From Chamaecrista fasciculata (lineage: Eukaryota; Streptophyta; Magnoliopsida; Fabales; Fabaceae): DNA of 64,000 nucleotides. Position numbers and translations under genes: made by a program. The notes beneath the pieces were generated by a model. The model was given only the letters and a program-made list of their open reading frames with translations. It was not told where the DNA came from and ran no database searches. The stretch spans positions 29,735 through 93,734 of the forward strand of contig QANZ01043763.1 in assembly GCA_003254925.1 (NCBI GenBank). Direction: 5' to 3'. Below, one piece after another: positions 1 through 10,786 of the stretch (position 1 is the first letter of the stretch; each line of letters starts with the position of its first letter).

Positions 1-86
1 AGCCTACAGCTAATGCAGATTACAACAAAAAACCAGACAGCAGCAAAACAGTCTACACCTAGTGCACATTACAGCAGAAGAACAGA

Positions 87-863
87 CTAGCCAATACCTA
101 CATAATCAAAACTAATATCAGCTAGCAAAATAGACTCAAGAGAGGATAGGGGTCTAATGACCCAATCCTTAGGACACATCCTCTTTAGACAAGCTTTGGC
201 AAGCCAATCAGTTGCCTTGTTCACAACTCTACTCCTATAATACAACTCAACATTAGGAATAAAAACAAATAACTTCCTAACATCATTCAAAATGACTTCA
301 CAATCCCACTGACCAGAACCACCTTCATTGATGCTTTGGACTAGCTCCTTGCAATCAGATTCAATCACAACATCATTATAGCCCAAAGAGTTCACCAACA
401 CAGCAGCACTTCTCAAAGCTAATGCCTCTACCATAAAAGCTGAACTTGCAACAGTACCTCCAAAGCCATCAATAACCTGCCCCTTCCAATTCCTTAAAAT
501 CACACCAACCCCAGCCATATGATTAGATCTCTGATATGCCCTATCAAAATTGACTTTCACTTGATTCAACTTAGGAGGAACCCAATGACAACTCTCCACA
601 GCAGAAGACACCACCACCACAGCAGGATTGTTAACTTTATTAGCCTCACAGAATTCCCTAACAATAAAGGAAATTTTCCTAACTAATCCTGGATCAACAA
701 TACTTCCCTCAAAAACAGCATCACACCTCGATTTCCATATCAGCCAACAACCAAAAGCAATGCAGGATTTTGCAAAAATATTATCACATAACAGATTATC
801 AATCAAATCTTCACACCAGGTATGGAAAGAAGAAATACCCACAGGATTGATCAATAAAGCCAA
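87..863 (-). pseudogene. LINE RNase H domain (C-terminal part of ORF2)
   Basis: Open for 258 codons. The C-terminal two thirds is a plant LINE-type RNase H fold: VKVNFDRAY (first acidic residue), VEALALRSA (Glu), ESDCKELV (Asp) and NKATDWLAK, where the family usually has an Ala-Asp pair. In the family this domain removes RNA from the RNA-DNA hybrid during target-primed reverse transcription. The apparent Met start is only the first Met after upstream stops: the coding sense continues at 900-1080 as the zinc-binding region, interrupted by two in-frame stops. It is therefore part of the dead LINE and not a gene in its own right. Confidence 0.88.
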
Positions 864-1207
864 TGGACAGAACTATACTCTCCTTGCCTAATCACATAGC
901 AAAAGAGCATGTTCCATAGTTTCATCTTCATCCCCACAAAGAGGACAGATAGGAGAAGTACCACATCTTCTTCTACATAAGGCTTCCTTAGTAGCAAGAA
1001 CATTCTTGCAGGCCCTCCACAAAAAGTGCTTCACCCTCGGAGGACATGCACAATGCCAAACCTAATTCCACTTTCTTAATTCTATAACATCATAGGGGCC
1101 AGCTTTACTGTTACAATCATCCTTCAATAAGTTCTTAGCAAAATGATATCCACTTCTAACTGTGTAGACACCCTTCCTCTCACCAGCCCAAATTTGAGCA
1201 TCATCAA
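864..1207 (-). pseudogene. LINE zf-RVT zinc-binding segment
   Basis: The minus strand translates to a typical reverse-transcriptase zinc-binding region: PPRVKHFLWRACKNVLATKE, then paired cysteines in CRRRCGTSPICPLCG, then EDETMEHALLLC. One stop lies just upstream of VWHCACPP and two more separate this segment from the RNase H part. The segment ends at the ATCAA target duplication (1203-1207) of the inserted LTR and continues in frame at 3252 on the other side. Confidence 0.85.
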
Positions 1208-3251
1208 TGTTGGAGATTGTGCCCTAGGGCCAATCATTTTATTTGATAAATATGTTGTGAACATATTATTAATTTATGGAAGATAAATTAATGTGTTGTC
1301 ATATCATTCGCATGTTTACTATGATAACGTCCATGATTAATTATGAGATAATTAATCTAAAATTGTCCCTGGTCGATTATTTTTGTGGGAGCAAAAATGA
1401 ACTAAGACCAGCATGACCTCGGTGCATGAGATGCACGCACTAGATGCTGGGACGAGAGTCATGGTGCAATTACGTAAGGTGGTTACGAATTGCTGGACTG
1501 ACCCGGAGAGTCCTGCATGGGTTTAGTCATCAGCTAGTCTCTCCTAGTACGCCTGTAGCGATGCCTTTGACCTGAGGTCAATGACTATTCCAGCGTTGCA
1601 GTTGTCAGTCTTTGGCTTAGTCTAACGCTGCCCGTAACAGGGTAGTTATACGGGCTGAGTACGGGACTGGTTGATTGCTCTGCAGTGGGATGTGGATTGG
1701 CCAAAATGGGATTTTGTCCCTCATTAATTTGAGAGATATCTAACTGGCGCCCTCGATGAGTCTGTCCAGGAAAATGCGTGGCCACGCGGGAATTGGGACT
1801 TACTCAAGGAATCGAGAAAGTTGAGGTTTGGATTATGGATGACATACCTGTGCCTAGTCCATGACCAAGATATCGTAGGACAAACGGATCACGTACACGG
1901 AGGTACTGAGGTTAAGTCGTTCTTCCGGTTACCGAACGATCACTCACGGATTTTGGGTAGTTGTGATGGCTTGCTAGAGTCCGCTCACAACTTGTAGGTC
2001 ATGGGGATGCCCTACTGCCATTATTGCGTGGGGCCTGCTGGGTCACACACGGGCAGGATCTGATCACCATTCGAGAGGGACACGAATTAGGGTTAATTCG
2101 TGGGTCACGCGAGTGACACGATTTAAGACACAGAGGAAATGTCTGGGACATTAGGTCTGGTCTTAATTAATCTACAGATGACATATTTAGATTTGTGGGA
2201 CAAATTTAAATATTAATAATTGAATATAATTAATGAGATTAATTATAGGCAATTTAAATATTAGGAAAATAATTCTGGATAATGTTCCTAAGAGTTAGGA
2301 AATTATTGAATTATAAAATTCCTAATAAATAGGAGAGGGTGGCGCCTCTTGGGAATTATTTGGGTTAAATAAAAATGTTTTATTTAATTCAAATAATATT
2401 TGAAATTCAAATGGAGATTTGAAATTCAAAAGATTTGGTGAGTATCTCTCAATATCTTTGGTGAATCAAAAATAAGGAAGTTTTTGATTAAATAAATTCC
2501 AAGGATAATTTAAGGCATATGGCGCATGGAAGGTGGGTCCCATTGGGAGATTTGATCTCTCAATTTGATTCTCCAAGATTGCATTTTGAATTTAAATATA
2601 ATATTAAGGTAATATTATAATTATAAATTCAAGGCCTAAAATAATTATATTATCAGAATATCTTTATTTTAGGAATTTTAAAATCACCAAAATTCTTCCC
2701 TATTTAAGGGGGCAAGTCGACTTGCCCCATAGACACAATTAGTGAAACCCTAGTTTTGATTTTCCTCCTAAGAGTTAGAGAGAGAAAATTTCCTTTGCAC
2801 ACACTATAGAGAAAATCGACTTTCTCTAAGAGTTAGAGGAAGATTTCGATTTTGCTCTTATAATTAGGGTTTGAGAGAAGAATAGGCAAGAAGGAGTTCT
2901 TGTGGGGGGATTCTTCTAGCGCCACCTCCAAAAGTCTGAATTATCAAGAAAGAGTTCTTGAAATTCAGAGGTCTGCAGATTGGTCCCAGAAATTCTTTTG
3001 AGAAAAGAATTTGGAGGCTAGCACCTCGGTGGTCAAAGAAACTGTTCGTGTGGATTACTGGCAGAGGGAGAACTCTGGGAGTGGATCCGTGCAACTCGCC
3101 CCGTACAACCATCGTTTGGAACTCTGAGGTATAACACTAACCAAAAGTTTTAAATTCTACTAGCGGATCCGTTCGGGAATCATAGGACCTAGGCGTTTTT
3201 ATTTAATTTTATTTTTGCTTCCGCTGCCTTAGGCGCCTAGGATTCCCAACA
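1208..3251 (+). mobile_element. Solo LTR, copy 1 of a long-LTR retrotransposon family
   Basis: The 2044-bp insert begins TGTTGGAGATTGTGCCC and ends GATTCCCAACA, and is flanked by a perfect 5-bp target duplication ATCAA (1203-1207 and 3252-3256) within LINE coding sequence. TG...CA ends plus a 5-bp duplication are the hallmark of LTR retrotransposon integration. No second LTR or internal region is present, so this is a solo LTR left by LTR-LTR recombination. Orientation is taken from copy 3, where a primer-binding site follows the CCCAACA end. An AT-rich promoter-like stretch (CTATTTAAG) lies near 2700. Confidence 0.88.
2699..2708 (+). promoter_or_regulatory. Putative LTR TATA box (copy 1)
   Basis: CTATTTAAGG lies where copies 2 and 3 of the same LTR have a better CTATAAATA on their sense strand, about 550 bp before the LTR 3' end. 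Inferred core promoter only. Confidence 0.4.
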
Positions 3252-3882
3252 ATCAACACTACCCAAAGGCAAATGAATACTCTTGATTGCTTCAATCTCT
3301 TTAGGGAGCAACCATCTCTCCACACCATCAAGCTTCCATCTACCATCTACTATAAGATCTTCCACCAACACAATATCAATTTCCAAACCTGGGTCACTAG
3401 TAAGCAATTTACCATTTTCCAAGGCTGGAATCCATCTATCATTCCACACATTGACCTCCCTTGCATTGCCAATCCTCCAAGCTAAGCCTTTCAAAAGTAG
3501 ATCCCTACCCTCAAGAAGGCTCGACCAAGCCCATGAGGCTCTAAAACCCTTAACAGCATCAACAAAATCACAGTTAGGAAAATATGTACCTTTGAGAATT
3601 CTTACCCAAGGATCCTCAGGATTCTTTAAAACTCTCCAAGCCTGTTTTGCTAAGAGAGCCAAATTAAAACAAGACAATTCTCGAAAGCCCATTCCTCCAC
3701 ACTTCTTTGCTACATTCATCTTATTCCACGCAAGCCAATGTATTTTATTATCATTCTCACCCTGACCCCACCAGAAATTGGCCACCATACTATCAAGCTC
3801 ACTATAAGTCTTCTTAGGGAATTTAAAATAGTGCATTGCATAAGCTAGAATTGCATTCACCACAGCTTTTATCATTACTTCC
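3237..3882 (-). pseudogene. LINE reverse-transcriptase C-terminal segment between two LTRs
   Basis: Open on the minus strand for about 212 codons: GKEVMIKAVVNAI, FWWGQGENDNKIHWLAWN, GGMGFRELSCFNLALLAKQ, then VNVWNDRWIP. This is the conserved stretch after the polymerase core of plant LINE ORF2 proteins. It joins in frame to 6286 upstream (AGKEVMIKA crosses the CTTCC duplication) and to 1207 downstream (PLGSVDDAQIW crosses the ATCAA duplication). The last codons before the apparent stop near 3237 belong to the inserted LTR. Confidence 0.88.
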
Positions 3883-6285
3883 TGTTGGGAATTCGTGGGC
3901 GCCTAAGGCAGCGGAAGCATGTAAAAACTGTAAATTAAAAAAAACTTTAAACGCCCAGGTCCTAGAATTCCCGAACGGATCCGCTAGCTGAATTTAAAAC
4001 TTTTGGTTAAGTGGTATACCTCACGAGTTTCAATCGTTTAGTTGAACGGGGCGTTCCCAAGAAGTCCACGTGATGCGTCCTTCCTCCGCCGGTAATCCAC
4101 ACGAACAGTTTGGAGATGCCTAGGTGCTAGCCTCCTTCACTTCTCAAGTGAATCTGGAACCTTTATCTACGGGTGTTCTTTTGATTCAAGAACTCTTCTT
4201 GAATTATCTAGAACTCTTTGGCGCCTTGATCAAGAACACTTCTTGATCCCACACAACCTTGTCACACAATATTAACTCTTAATATTGTGCGCCACTTTCT
4301 CTCTCTAGGAAAGCAAGATTGCGTTTTTTTCTCTCTCTTTCCTCACCAAGAGAAAATCGAATTTTCTCTCTAGGAAGAATTAGGCTTAGTCGACTTTCAC
4401 TCTATGTGCATGAGGCTCTCACCTTTTGTGATTTCACTCTCAAGAATCTAATTCTCAAGTTTGTGAATTCTCTCTCTAGGCTAGACCAAAATCGAAATTT
4501 TTCTCTCTCTAGAATTGGCATGGCAAAGTCGACTTATGGCTTGCCTATTTATAGGGTTTGGGGACTTTGATAATTATAATTTTAGGAAAGCCTAAAATCA
4601 TATAATTATCAAACCATAAGATTATGATATCTTAATATCACAATTTTAGGACTTGATTTCCAATTTAAAATATTACCTTAATATTAAAATTGGAATCAAA
4701 ATGCAATCTTGGAGAATCAATTTGGAAGATCAAATCTTCCCAAATCTCTCTCTCCCATGCGCCATCTTCCTCTCCATTTATCTTGTTGAATTTAATAAAT
4801 TAAAATAACTAACTAACTCTTAGATAGTTATAACTAATTTGTTATATCCCAACAATATTGAATTAAAGAATTCCCAGAATATCTTTAAGTCAATCTCACC
4901 AAGTCTCAAACTCTAGATAATTGAATTAAAATATTACATTAATATTTAAATCCAATTGGACCTAAAATTTCGACTTGCCCTATAAGTCATGAATTAAAAT
5001 ATTACTTTAATATATTTAATTCATCCATTTGAAATCTAGATCAAATCTCATTTGAATTTCAAATTTCAAGCCATGACTTTAATTAATAAAACATTTTTAT
5101 TAATTAAATTCCTTTTATATATGAGGCGCCAACCTCATCCTATTTAGGCCTAATATTAGTGAATTTAATAAATTAATAATTTCCTAACTCTTAGGAAAAT
5201 TATCTAATTTATAATTCCCCTAATATTATAAATAGGAATATAATTGTAAATAGCCTAATCCAATTATCTATTTAACAATTATCATATATATATATATATA
5301 TTTGTCTCACAAATCTAAATATAATATATCTGTAGATAATTAATTCAAGACAAGACTTTATGTCCCACAATAAGTTATGTCTCAAACGGTGTCACAAATG
5401 TGACCCACGAATTAGGGTTAACTCGTGTTCCAGCTTGGCATCTGGTTCCTGCTCGTGTGTGACCCAGCAGGCCCCACGTGAAGTTGGCAGTAAATCATCT
5501 CATGACTTACAAGTCGAGAGCGGACTCTAGCAAGCCATCACGACTACCCAAAACACGTGAGTTATCGTTTAACCCCTAAACGACTTAACCTTAGTACCAT
5601 CATGTGCAGATCCCTTTTTGTCCTACGATATTTCGGTAAGGATCAGGCATGGGAATGTCATCCAAAATCCAAACCTCAACTTTCTCGATCTCCTGAGTAA
5701 GTCCCAATATCCAGTGTGGCCACACATTCCCTTGGACAGACTCGTCGAGGGGCCCAGTTAAATATCTCCCATCTCTATGAGGGACAAAATTCCATCTTGG
5801 TCAACCACATTCCTCAGCACGACAATCAACCAAACCCGTACTCAGCCCTTATGGCTACCCTGTTACGGATAACGTTAGACTAAGCCAAAGCTTGACAACT
5901 GTAATGCCGGAATAGTCAAGACCTCAGGTCTAAGGGCATCATGACAGATTGTACAGGAGAGACTAGCTAATGACTGAACCCATGCAGAACTCTCCGGGTC
6001 GGTCCAGCAACTTGTAACTCTTACATAATTGCACCATGACTCTCGTCCCAGCATCTAGTGCGTGCATCTCATGCACCGAGGTCATGCTGGTCTTAGTTCA
6101 ATTCAAGCTCCCACTCGAATGAGCGACCAGGGACTGTTTAGATTAATTATCTCATAATTAATCATGGACTGTTATCATAGTAAACATGCTAATAATATGA
6201 TAACCATTAATTTATCTCCATAAATTAATTGATATGTTCTCAACATATCTATAGGATGATTGACCCTAGGGCACAATCTCCATCA
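3883..6285 (-). mobile_element. Solo LTR, copy 2 of the same family, opposite orientation
   Basis: The insert is 2403 bp. It begins TGTTGGGAATTC and ends CACAATCTCCATCA (expected CCAACA, one change). It is flanked by a perfect CTTCC target duplication (3878-3882, 6286-6290). It reads as the reverse complement of copy 1, sharing for example the tract around the GTGTGACCCAGCAGGCCC motif and the terminal CTAGGGCACAATCTCC. On its sense (minus) strand a good TATA box CTATAAATAGG lies near 4550. No internal region is present. Confidence 0.88.
4546..4557 (-). promoter_or_regulatory. Putative LTR TATA box (copy 2)
   Basis: Minus-strand CCCTATAAATAGG lies inside the LTR. Copy 3 has the same element near 43010-43022. 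A consensus TATA box in an LTR is expected at the start of its U3-driven transcript. Confidence 0.5.
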
Positions 6286-7000
6286 CTTCCTTCCCTGCTT
6301 AAGACAATAAATTCTTCTTCCACCCCACCATCTTCTTTCCCACTCTGTCTTTAACGAAATTCAATGCTGAATTTTTTGATCTCTCCCACACAGCAGGAAG
6401 TCCCAAGTATTTCCCCGGATCAGAACTAGCAGACACACCCAAACTCAAACTGACCATATCTCTCACATCACTAGAAGCATTGGCAAAAAAGAAAATCCAA
6501 AATTTCTCCAAATTTGCTTCTTGACCAGATGCCCAGCAATATTCATCAAGGATTTCCTTCATTATACTACAATTATCTTTACTAGCTCTCAAGAAAAATA
6601 GAGAGTCATCAGCAAAGAAACAGTGAGTTATCATCGGGCAGCTTCTTGAAAGTTTGATTCCCACCAGTTTCTTCCTATGCACAGCATCACAGATCATGTT
6701 AGAAAGTACATCAGAGACAAAAAGAAAGAGGTAAGGAGATAATGGATCTCCTTGCCTCAACCCTCTTTCAATGACAACATAAGATTTTACTTCACATATT
6801 TAGTACACCCCATAACTCTATCAACCCACTGAGAACAAAAACCCAAACTCCACATCACTTGCTCCAAAAAATCCCATTCCACCTTATCATAGGCCTTTTT
6901 CACGTCAATTTTCAGTGCCAACTCAGCTCTTCCACCACTTCTTTTATTCTTCAAATAATGATAGGCTTCATGAGCTAAGCATGATTTTAAGGTTAATCTT
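6286..7000 (-). pseudogene. LINE reverse transcriptase core, broken
   Basis: Two overlapping pieces encode the polymerase core. The upstream one (about 7000-6787) has AHEAYHYLKNKRSGG and KIDVKKAYDKVEWDFL, with the first catalytic Asp. The downstream one (6760-6299) has MRQGDPLSPYLFLF, CFFADDSLFF (the catalytic FADD box), GQEANLEK and KYLGLPAV. A shift of reading frame near 6783, together with loss of the residues normally found between TKYVK and RGLRQGDP, separates them. A TAA replaces the usual Gln codon after KKNLLS. The enzyme cannot be made from this copy. Confidence 0.9.
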
Positions 7001-7008
7001 ATAATTAT

Positions 7009-8553
7009 GGATAAATTACACAAAAGGGGTTTGACCCATTTTCAGATAGGGTCCGTGTGGTTTAAAAAGTGTCAAATTGTGGCCTGTGGTTCCTCTGTTA
7101 GCAAATAGGGTTCTAGGTGGTTTTTTCCATCCAAATTAACGAAGCCAAGTTAGAATGAATTTCAAGGTGGGCTCTTTTTTGATTTGAGCATTTTTTCTAT
7201 TAAAACAAACTAGAAAAGGACTATTTTGCAATTTGAACCAAAATGCAAGTAGAGTAAGAGCGACGGTGTGGTTTTTCATTTCTTCTTCGATTCCATTTGA
7301 TTCATTTCTTCTCTCTTCATTTCTTTCTTTCTTCTTTGTTGTCAATGACGCTAAACTCCTCACCTAGCTCTTCAAAATCGTCGATTTCTCTCACATTTTA
7401 CATCTCACTGCTCAAGCCAGAGTTTGTTACACCATGGAAAACCCCCATTCTTACGTTCACAGCAACATCGCCGAACACGTCACGCTTCTCGAAGCCTGTA
7501 AATTGGCGAATCCTCAACCGTCGATCGTCTGGGCTTCCTCGAGCTTCGTCTACGGCCTCAACGAGAAAGTACCATTCTTGGAGTTAGATCGGACAAATCT
7601 ACCGGCGAGTCTTTATGTCGCCACGAAAAAAGCCGGCGAGGAAATCACACACACCTATAACCACATCTACGAATTATCCATCATCGGGTTAAGATTCTTC
7701 ACCGTATACGGACCTTGGGGAAGACCAGACATGGCTTATTTCTTCTCATTTACAAAAAGCATTCTCACCGGAAAATCGATTACTGTTTATCACAGGAAGA
7801 ATCAGATCAATTTGGAGAGATATTTCACGTTCATTGATAATATTGTGAAGGGATGTTAGCGTCATTGGATACATTGGGAAAAAGCACCAGGTCGGGTGGA
7901 ACGAAAACAGGTCCGGCACCGTATCGGATAATCAATCTCGGAAATACGTCGCCGGTGACGGTGCCGACGCTGGTGAATATTCTGGAACAGCATTTGAAGG
8001 TGCAGGAGAAGAGGAATATTGTGGATATGCCTGGAAACGACGACATTTAGTTCACATATGAGAATATAAGTTCGGCCCAAAGAGAACTTCAGTATAGGCC
8101 CACGACGGATTTGCAAACTGGGTTGAAACATTTTGTAAAGTGGTACCTGTCATACTATGTCTATGATCATGACAAATCTATAAATTAATTTTATTCACTG
8201 CTCCGCTGCTGCTACCAACAGTGCCGGCCAAAGAGGAGGCGGTAGTGACGGCGGAGGAAAAGAGAGAGGAAGAGGTGGCAGAGGACAAACCAGCTTTAGC
8301 CTCTTATTGCATTTTGGTTCATATTGCAAAATAGCCATTTTTTAGATTGTTTTAATAGAAAAAACGCTCAAATCACAAAACAGTTCACCTTGAAATTCAT
8401 TCTAACCTAGTTCTGTTAATTTGGATGGAAAAAATACCTGGGACCCTATTTGCTAACAGAGGAAACCACAGACCCCAATTTGACACTTTTTAAACCACAT
8501 GGACCCTATCTAAAAATGAACCAAACCACAGGGCCCTTTTATGTAATTTAACC
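7009..8553. mobile_element. Pack-MULE-type element carrying a UDP-glucuronate 4-epimerase copy
   Basis: The element has two inverted arms of about 240 bp (7009-7250 and 8310-8553). Both begin GG(A/T)TAAATTACA and contain the shared tract GTTTAAAAAGTGTCAAATT. The flanks are TATAATTAT (7000-7008) and TATAAATAT (8554-8562), a 9-bp target duplication with one mismatch, as expected for Mutator-like elements. The 1.1-kb interior holds host gene sequence (7341-8188) and a short GC-rich stretch (8200-8290) of unknown origin. No transposase is present, so it is non-autonomous. Inverted arms, a 9-bp duplication and a captured gene fragment fit the Pack-MULE class. Confidence 0.82.
7341..8188 (+). pseudogene. 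Broken UDP-glucuronate 4-epimerase (GAE) fragment, captured
   Basis: The translation follows the C-terminal ~270 residues of plant GAE, a Golgi SDR enzyme that makes UDP-galacturonate for pectin. Visible blocks are NDAKLLT, DFSHILHLTAQARVCYTMEN, ASSSFVYGLNE, YVATKKAGEE (the SDR YxxxK), GLRFFTVYGPWGRPDMAYF and INLGNTSPVTVPTLVNILEQ, then the C-terminal PTTDLQTGLKHFVKWY. The N-terminal membrane anchor and Gly-rich NAD loop are absent. Defects are an in-frame TAG at 7365, a one-base frameshift near 7855 (after DNIVKGC) and a TAG at 8048. No introns are seen; Arabidopsis GAE genes are, as I recall, intronless too. The longest open part (7434-7859) would lack the NAD-binding region, so no enzyme activity is expected. 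Confidence 0.9.
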
Positions 8554-8562
8554 TATAAATAT

Positions 8563-8882
8563 TTATGAAACTAGGAATAGCACATAGTCAAAAGAGTGCT
8601 AAAGCAAGAAAATTGAATGTCATCTATAAATAATAATATTATGTATACTAATGATGAAACTTGTAGAAAATATTAAAGATCAAAATGGAACAAAAAATAA
8701 ATATTAGAGACCAAAATACAATTTAAGATAAATATTAGGAACCAAAATAAGTCTTCGACCTTTATTATATATAAAATAACTTGAACATGGACTTGGAGTA
8801 ATTGGTGGCATAAGTTTAAAATTTAAATATTTAAAATTATTGTTCTTATTAACAAATATGTCAAATGTGTTTCTATTGATAA
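8563..8882. other. Intergenic AT-rich spacer
   Basis: No coding sense was recognised. It contains phrases such as GACCAAAATACAATTTAAG that resemble the ends of foldback elements elsewhere in the window, but no paired arm was found. Confidence 0.5.
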
Positions 8883-8891
8883 TTATAGAAT

Positions 8892-9143
8892 GGGTTAGAC
8901 TATAATGTAAAGTTTGATTCTTGACATGGGATGCAATGGGTCATGAGCCAATAAGATAATGACACGTGGAAGAGTTAGTTGTATGTAACTAGTGGTGTGA
9001 CTCCATACGCAGTTTTGATTGGTTAAAAGAATTATTATTTTTTTATTATTTTCCAGCAATAAATTAAATCAATGGTTATAATTATGCCACATCAGCAATT
9101 GCATCTCATGTCAAAAATCAAATTTTACATCTTAGACTAACCC
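8892..9143. mobile_element. 252-bp MITE with perfect 9-bp target duplication
   Basis: The termini are inverted: GGGTTAGACTATAATGTAAA at the left and the reverse complement of the right end, GGGTTAGTCTAAGATGTAAA. The flanks are TTATAGAAT on both sides (8883-8891, 9144-9152), a perfect 9-bp duplication, so it belongs with Mutator-type MITEs. A second copy lies at about 35978-36219 in the opposite orientation. Confidence 0.85.
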
Positions 9144-9251
9144 TTATAGAATATATATATATTCCTCTTCAAGTGACTCTTAAGCATCAATAAACATGTT
9201 TGCTATTAATCAAAGTTATATTTTTTAATTATTTTTATTGATTACTTAAAG

Positions 9252-10141
9252 GCCGAAACTCTGTTTCGGTCCTTCATATTTTTCTAAGATTTCGTTTTAG
9301 TTCTTAATTTTTTTTGTTTCATTTTGATCCCCAAAATTTTCAAAAATTTTTACCATTAGTCCCTTATTCATTTCTATGATTCTACCCACTTTTTCCATTA
9401 AAAAAAATAAAGGAGAAAACTGACTTTCATCCCCCAACATTTTTGCTCATTTGCGTTAAGGTCCTTTCCCTTATGTAATAGGAATCAAAACGTAACAAAA
9501 ATAAATAAATGAGGGCCTAACTGTATAAAAAGGACATTCCTCACTCAAATACCCACTCTCACCAACCTCAAGCTCTCCATCTCTATTCTCTCCACGCTCT
9601 CCAGCCACTACATCTAAAAGGGATGTCTCTTCCCTCTTCCCTTGCTCCTTCTTTTTGTGGAATTTCTTCAACACCTTCGTGGAAGTGTGTCAAGGCGTTA
9701 CCGAAATCTTGAACTTGTTGAATTTCCAACGCAACTCGATTCGCCTCTCAAAAGTCGTTCTTTGGTTGATTGTGACATTCTCAAACGAGCCATTGAGGTT
9801 GAGCGACGATGACAATGGGGAGCTTGAGGTTGTTGAGAATGGATTGTTGAGTGAGGAATGTCCTTTTTATACATTTAGGCCCTTATTCATTTCTTTTATT
9901 GTATTTTGATGCTTAATACGAAAGGGAAATGATCTTAACACAAAAGAGTAAAATTGTTGGGGAGATGAAAGTTTGTTTTTTCCTTTCTTTTCTTTTTTTC
10001 TCAACATAAAAATGTGGATGGAAATAAGTTAGAGACTAACAATAAAACTTTTTGAAAACTTTAGGGACTAAAATAGAACAAAAATATTTAGGGACTAAAA
10101 TGAAATCTTGAGCTAATACTAAGGACCATAATAGATTTTTA
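9252..10141. mobile_element. Long foldback element (inverted arms of about 400 bp)
   Basis: The left arm (9252-9650) and right arm (9790-10141) are imperfect inverted copies. For example ACATTCCTCACTCAA at 9533-9547 pairs with TTGAGTGAGGAATGT at 9847-9861, and TTAGGGACTAAAATG on the right pairs with the ATTTCGTTTTAGTTC tract on the left. The ~140-bp centre (9655-9790) is more GC-rich and open (a WNFFNTFVEVCQGVTEILN reading), possibly captured sequence that I cannot identify. The exact ends and target duplication were not resolved. Confidence 0.6.
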
Positions 10142-10786
10142 ACCGTACTTCAAAATAACCTTTCATACCTCAAATGTTAAAAATCAAAAAATTCAATTGT
10201 AAATACTCTGCTATATTATGAAAGAGACTTATTCAAAAATTTTACAAACAATCACCCTTTAAAAAATATTAACAAATATCTCAAAGTCTATCTTTCATGT
10301 CTCTTCTTTCATTACTTTTCTAATAATTCATACCATATTAATAATCATCTTTCTATTTCACTTATTTTTTCTAGCTGAAATCACATTTTGGTCCATCACA
10401 TATTTACTTTTTCTCAATTCGGTCCATTTTATTTAATCTTTTTTCTTAAAAATTTTAATTTTTAAAATGCTTTTACCTATTTGATTTACCTCATGAAATC
10501 TTTTATGAATATTTAATTCATCAAAATTTTTAATATCATTTTTTTAATTTTTTAATTTCGTATTATTAATTTATTGTATATTATATGTATATATTATTTA
10601 TATATAATATTAATTAATATTTTTAATATATAATTATTATGTGAAAGAAATTGGTTCCTATATATAATTTCTAGGTCCGGTCCGTGTATAGGATAGAATA
10701 TAGGATAAATAGATATAGATTTTCGCTTTTAAAAAGTGATACTGACCATTAATGTCATTAGGTGTAAACACTCACAAATAAATCCA
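10142..10786. other. AT-rich spacer left of the Helitron
   Basis: I recognised no gene, RNA or transposon end in this stretch. It is very AT-rich with ATATAT runs near 10570-10640. Confidence 0.5.

Larger units (their letters stand above)
1..7000 (-). mobile_element. Degenerate LINE (non-LTR retrotransposon), split by two LTR insertions
   Basis: Three collinear pieces on the minus strand (about 7000-6286, 3882-3252 and 1207-1) join into one LINE ORF2 when the two inserted LTRs and one copy of each target duplication are removed. The order is reverse transcriptase (palm motif KIDVKKAYD near 6900, FADD box near 6610), the reverse-transcriptase C-terminal region, a zinc-binding zf-RVT region (CPLCGDEDETMEHAL near 900-950) and RNase H. 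The endonuclease end is missing, so the copy is 5'-truncated near 7000, where the Pack-MULE lies. Stops (for example the codon after KKNLLS at about 6299, and two between the zinc region and RNase H) and a frameshift near 6783 show it is dead. The 3' end runs off the window. Confidence 0.9.

Noticed and set aside
3273-3765. Plus-strand open frames of 70 and 160 codons
   Set aside because: They are shadows of the LINE reverse transcriptase on the minus strand.
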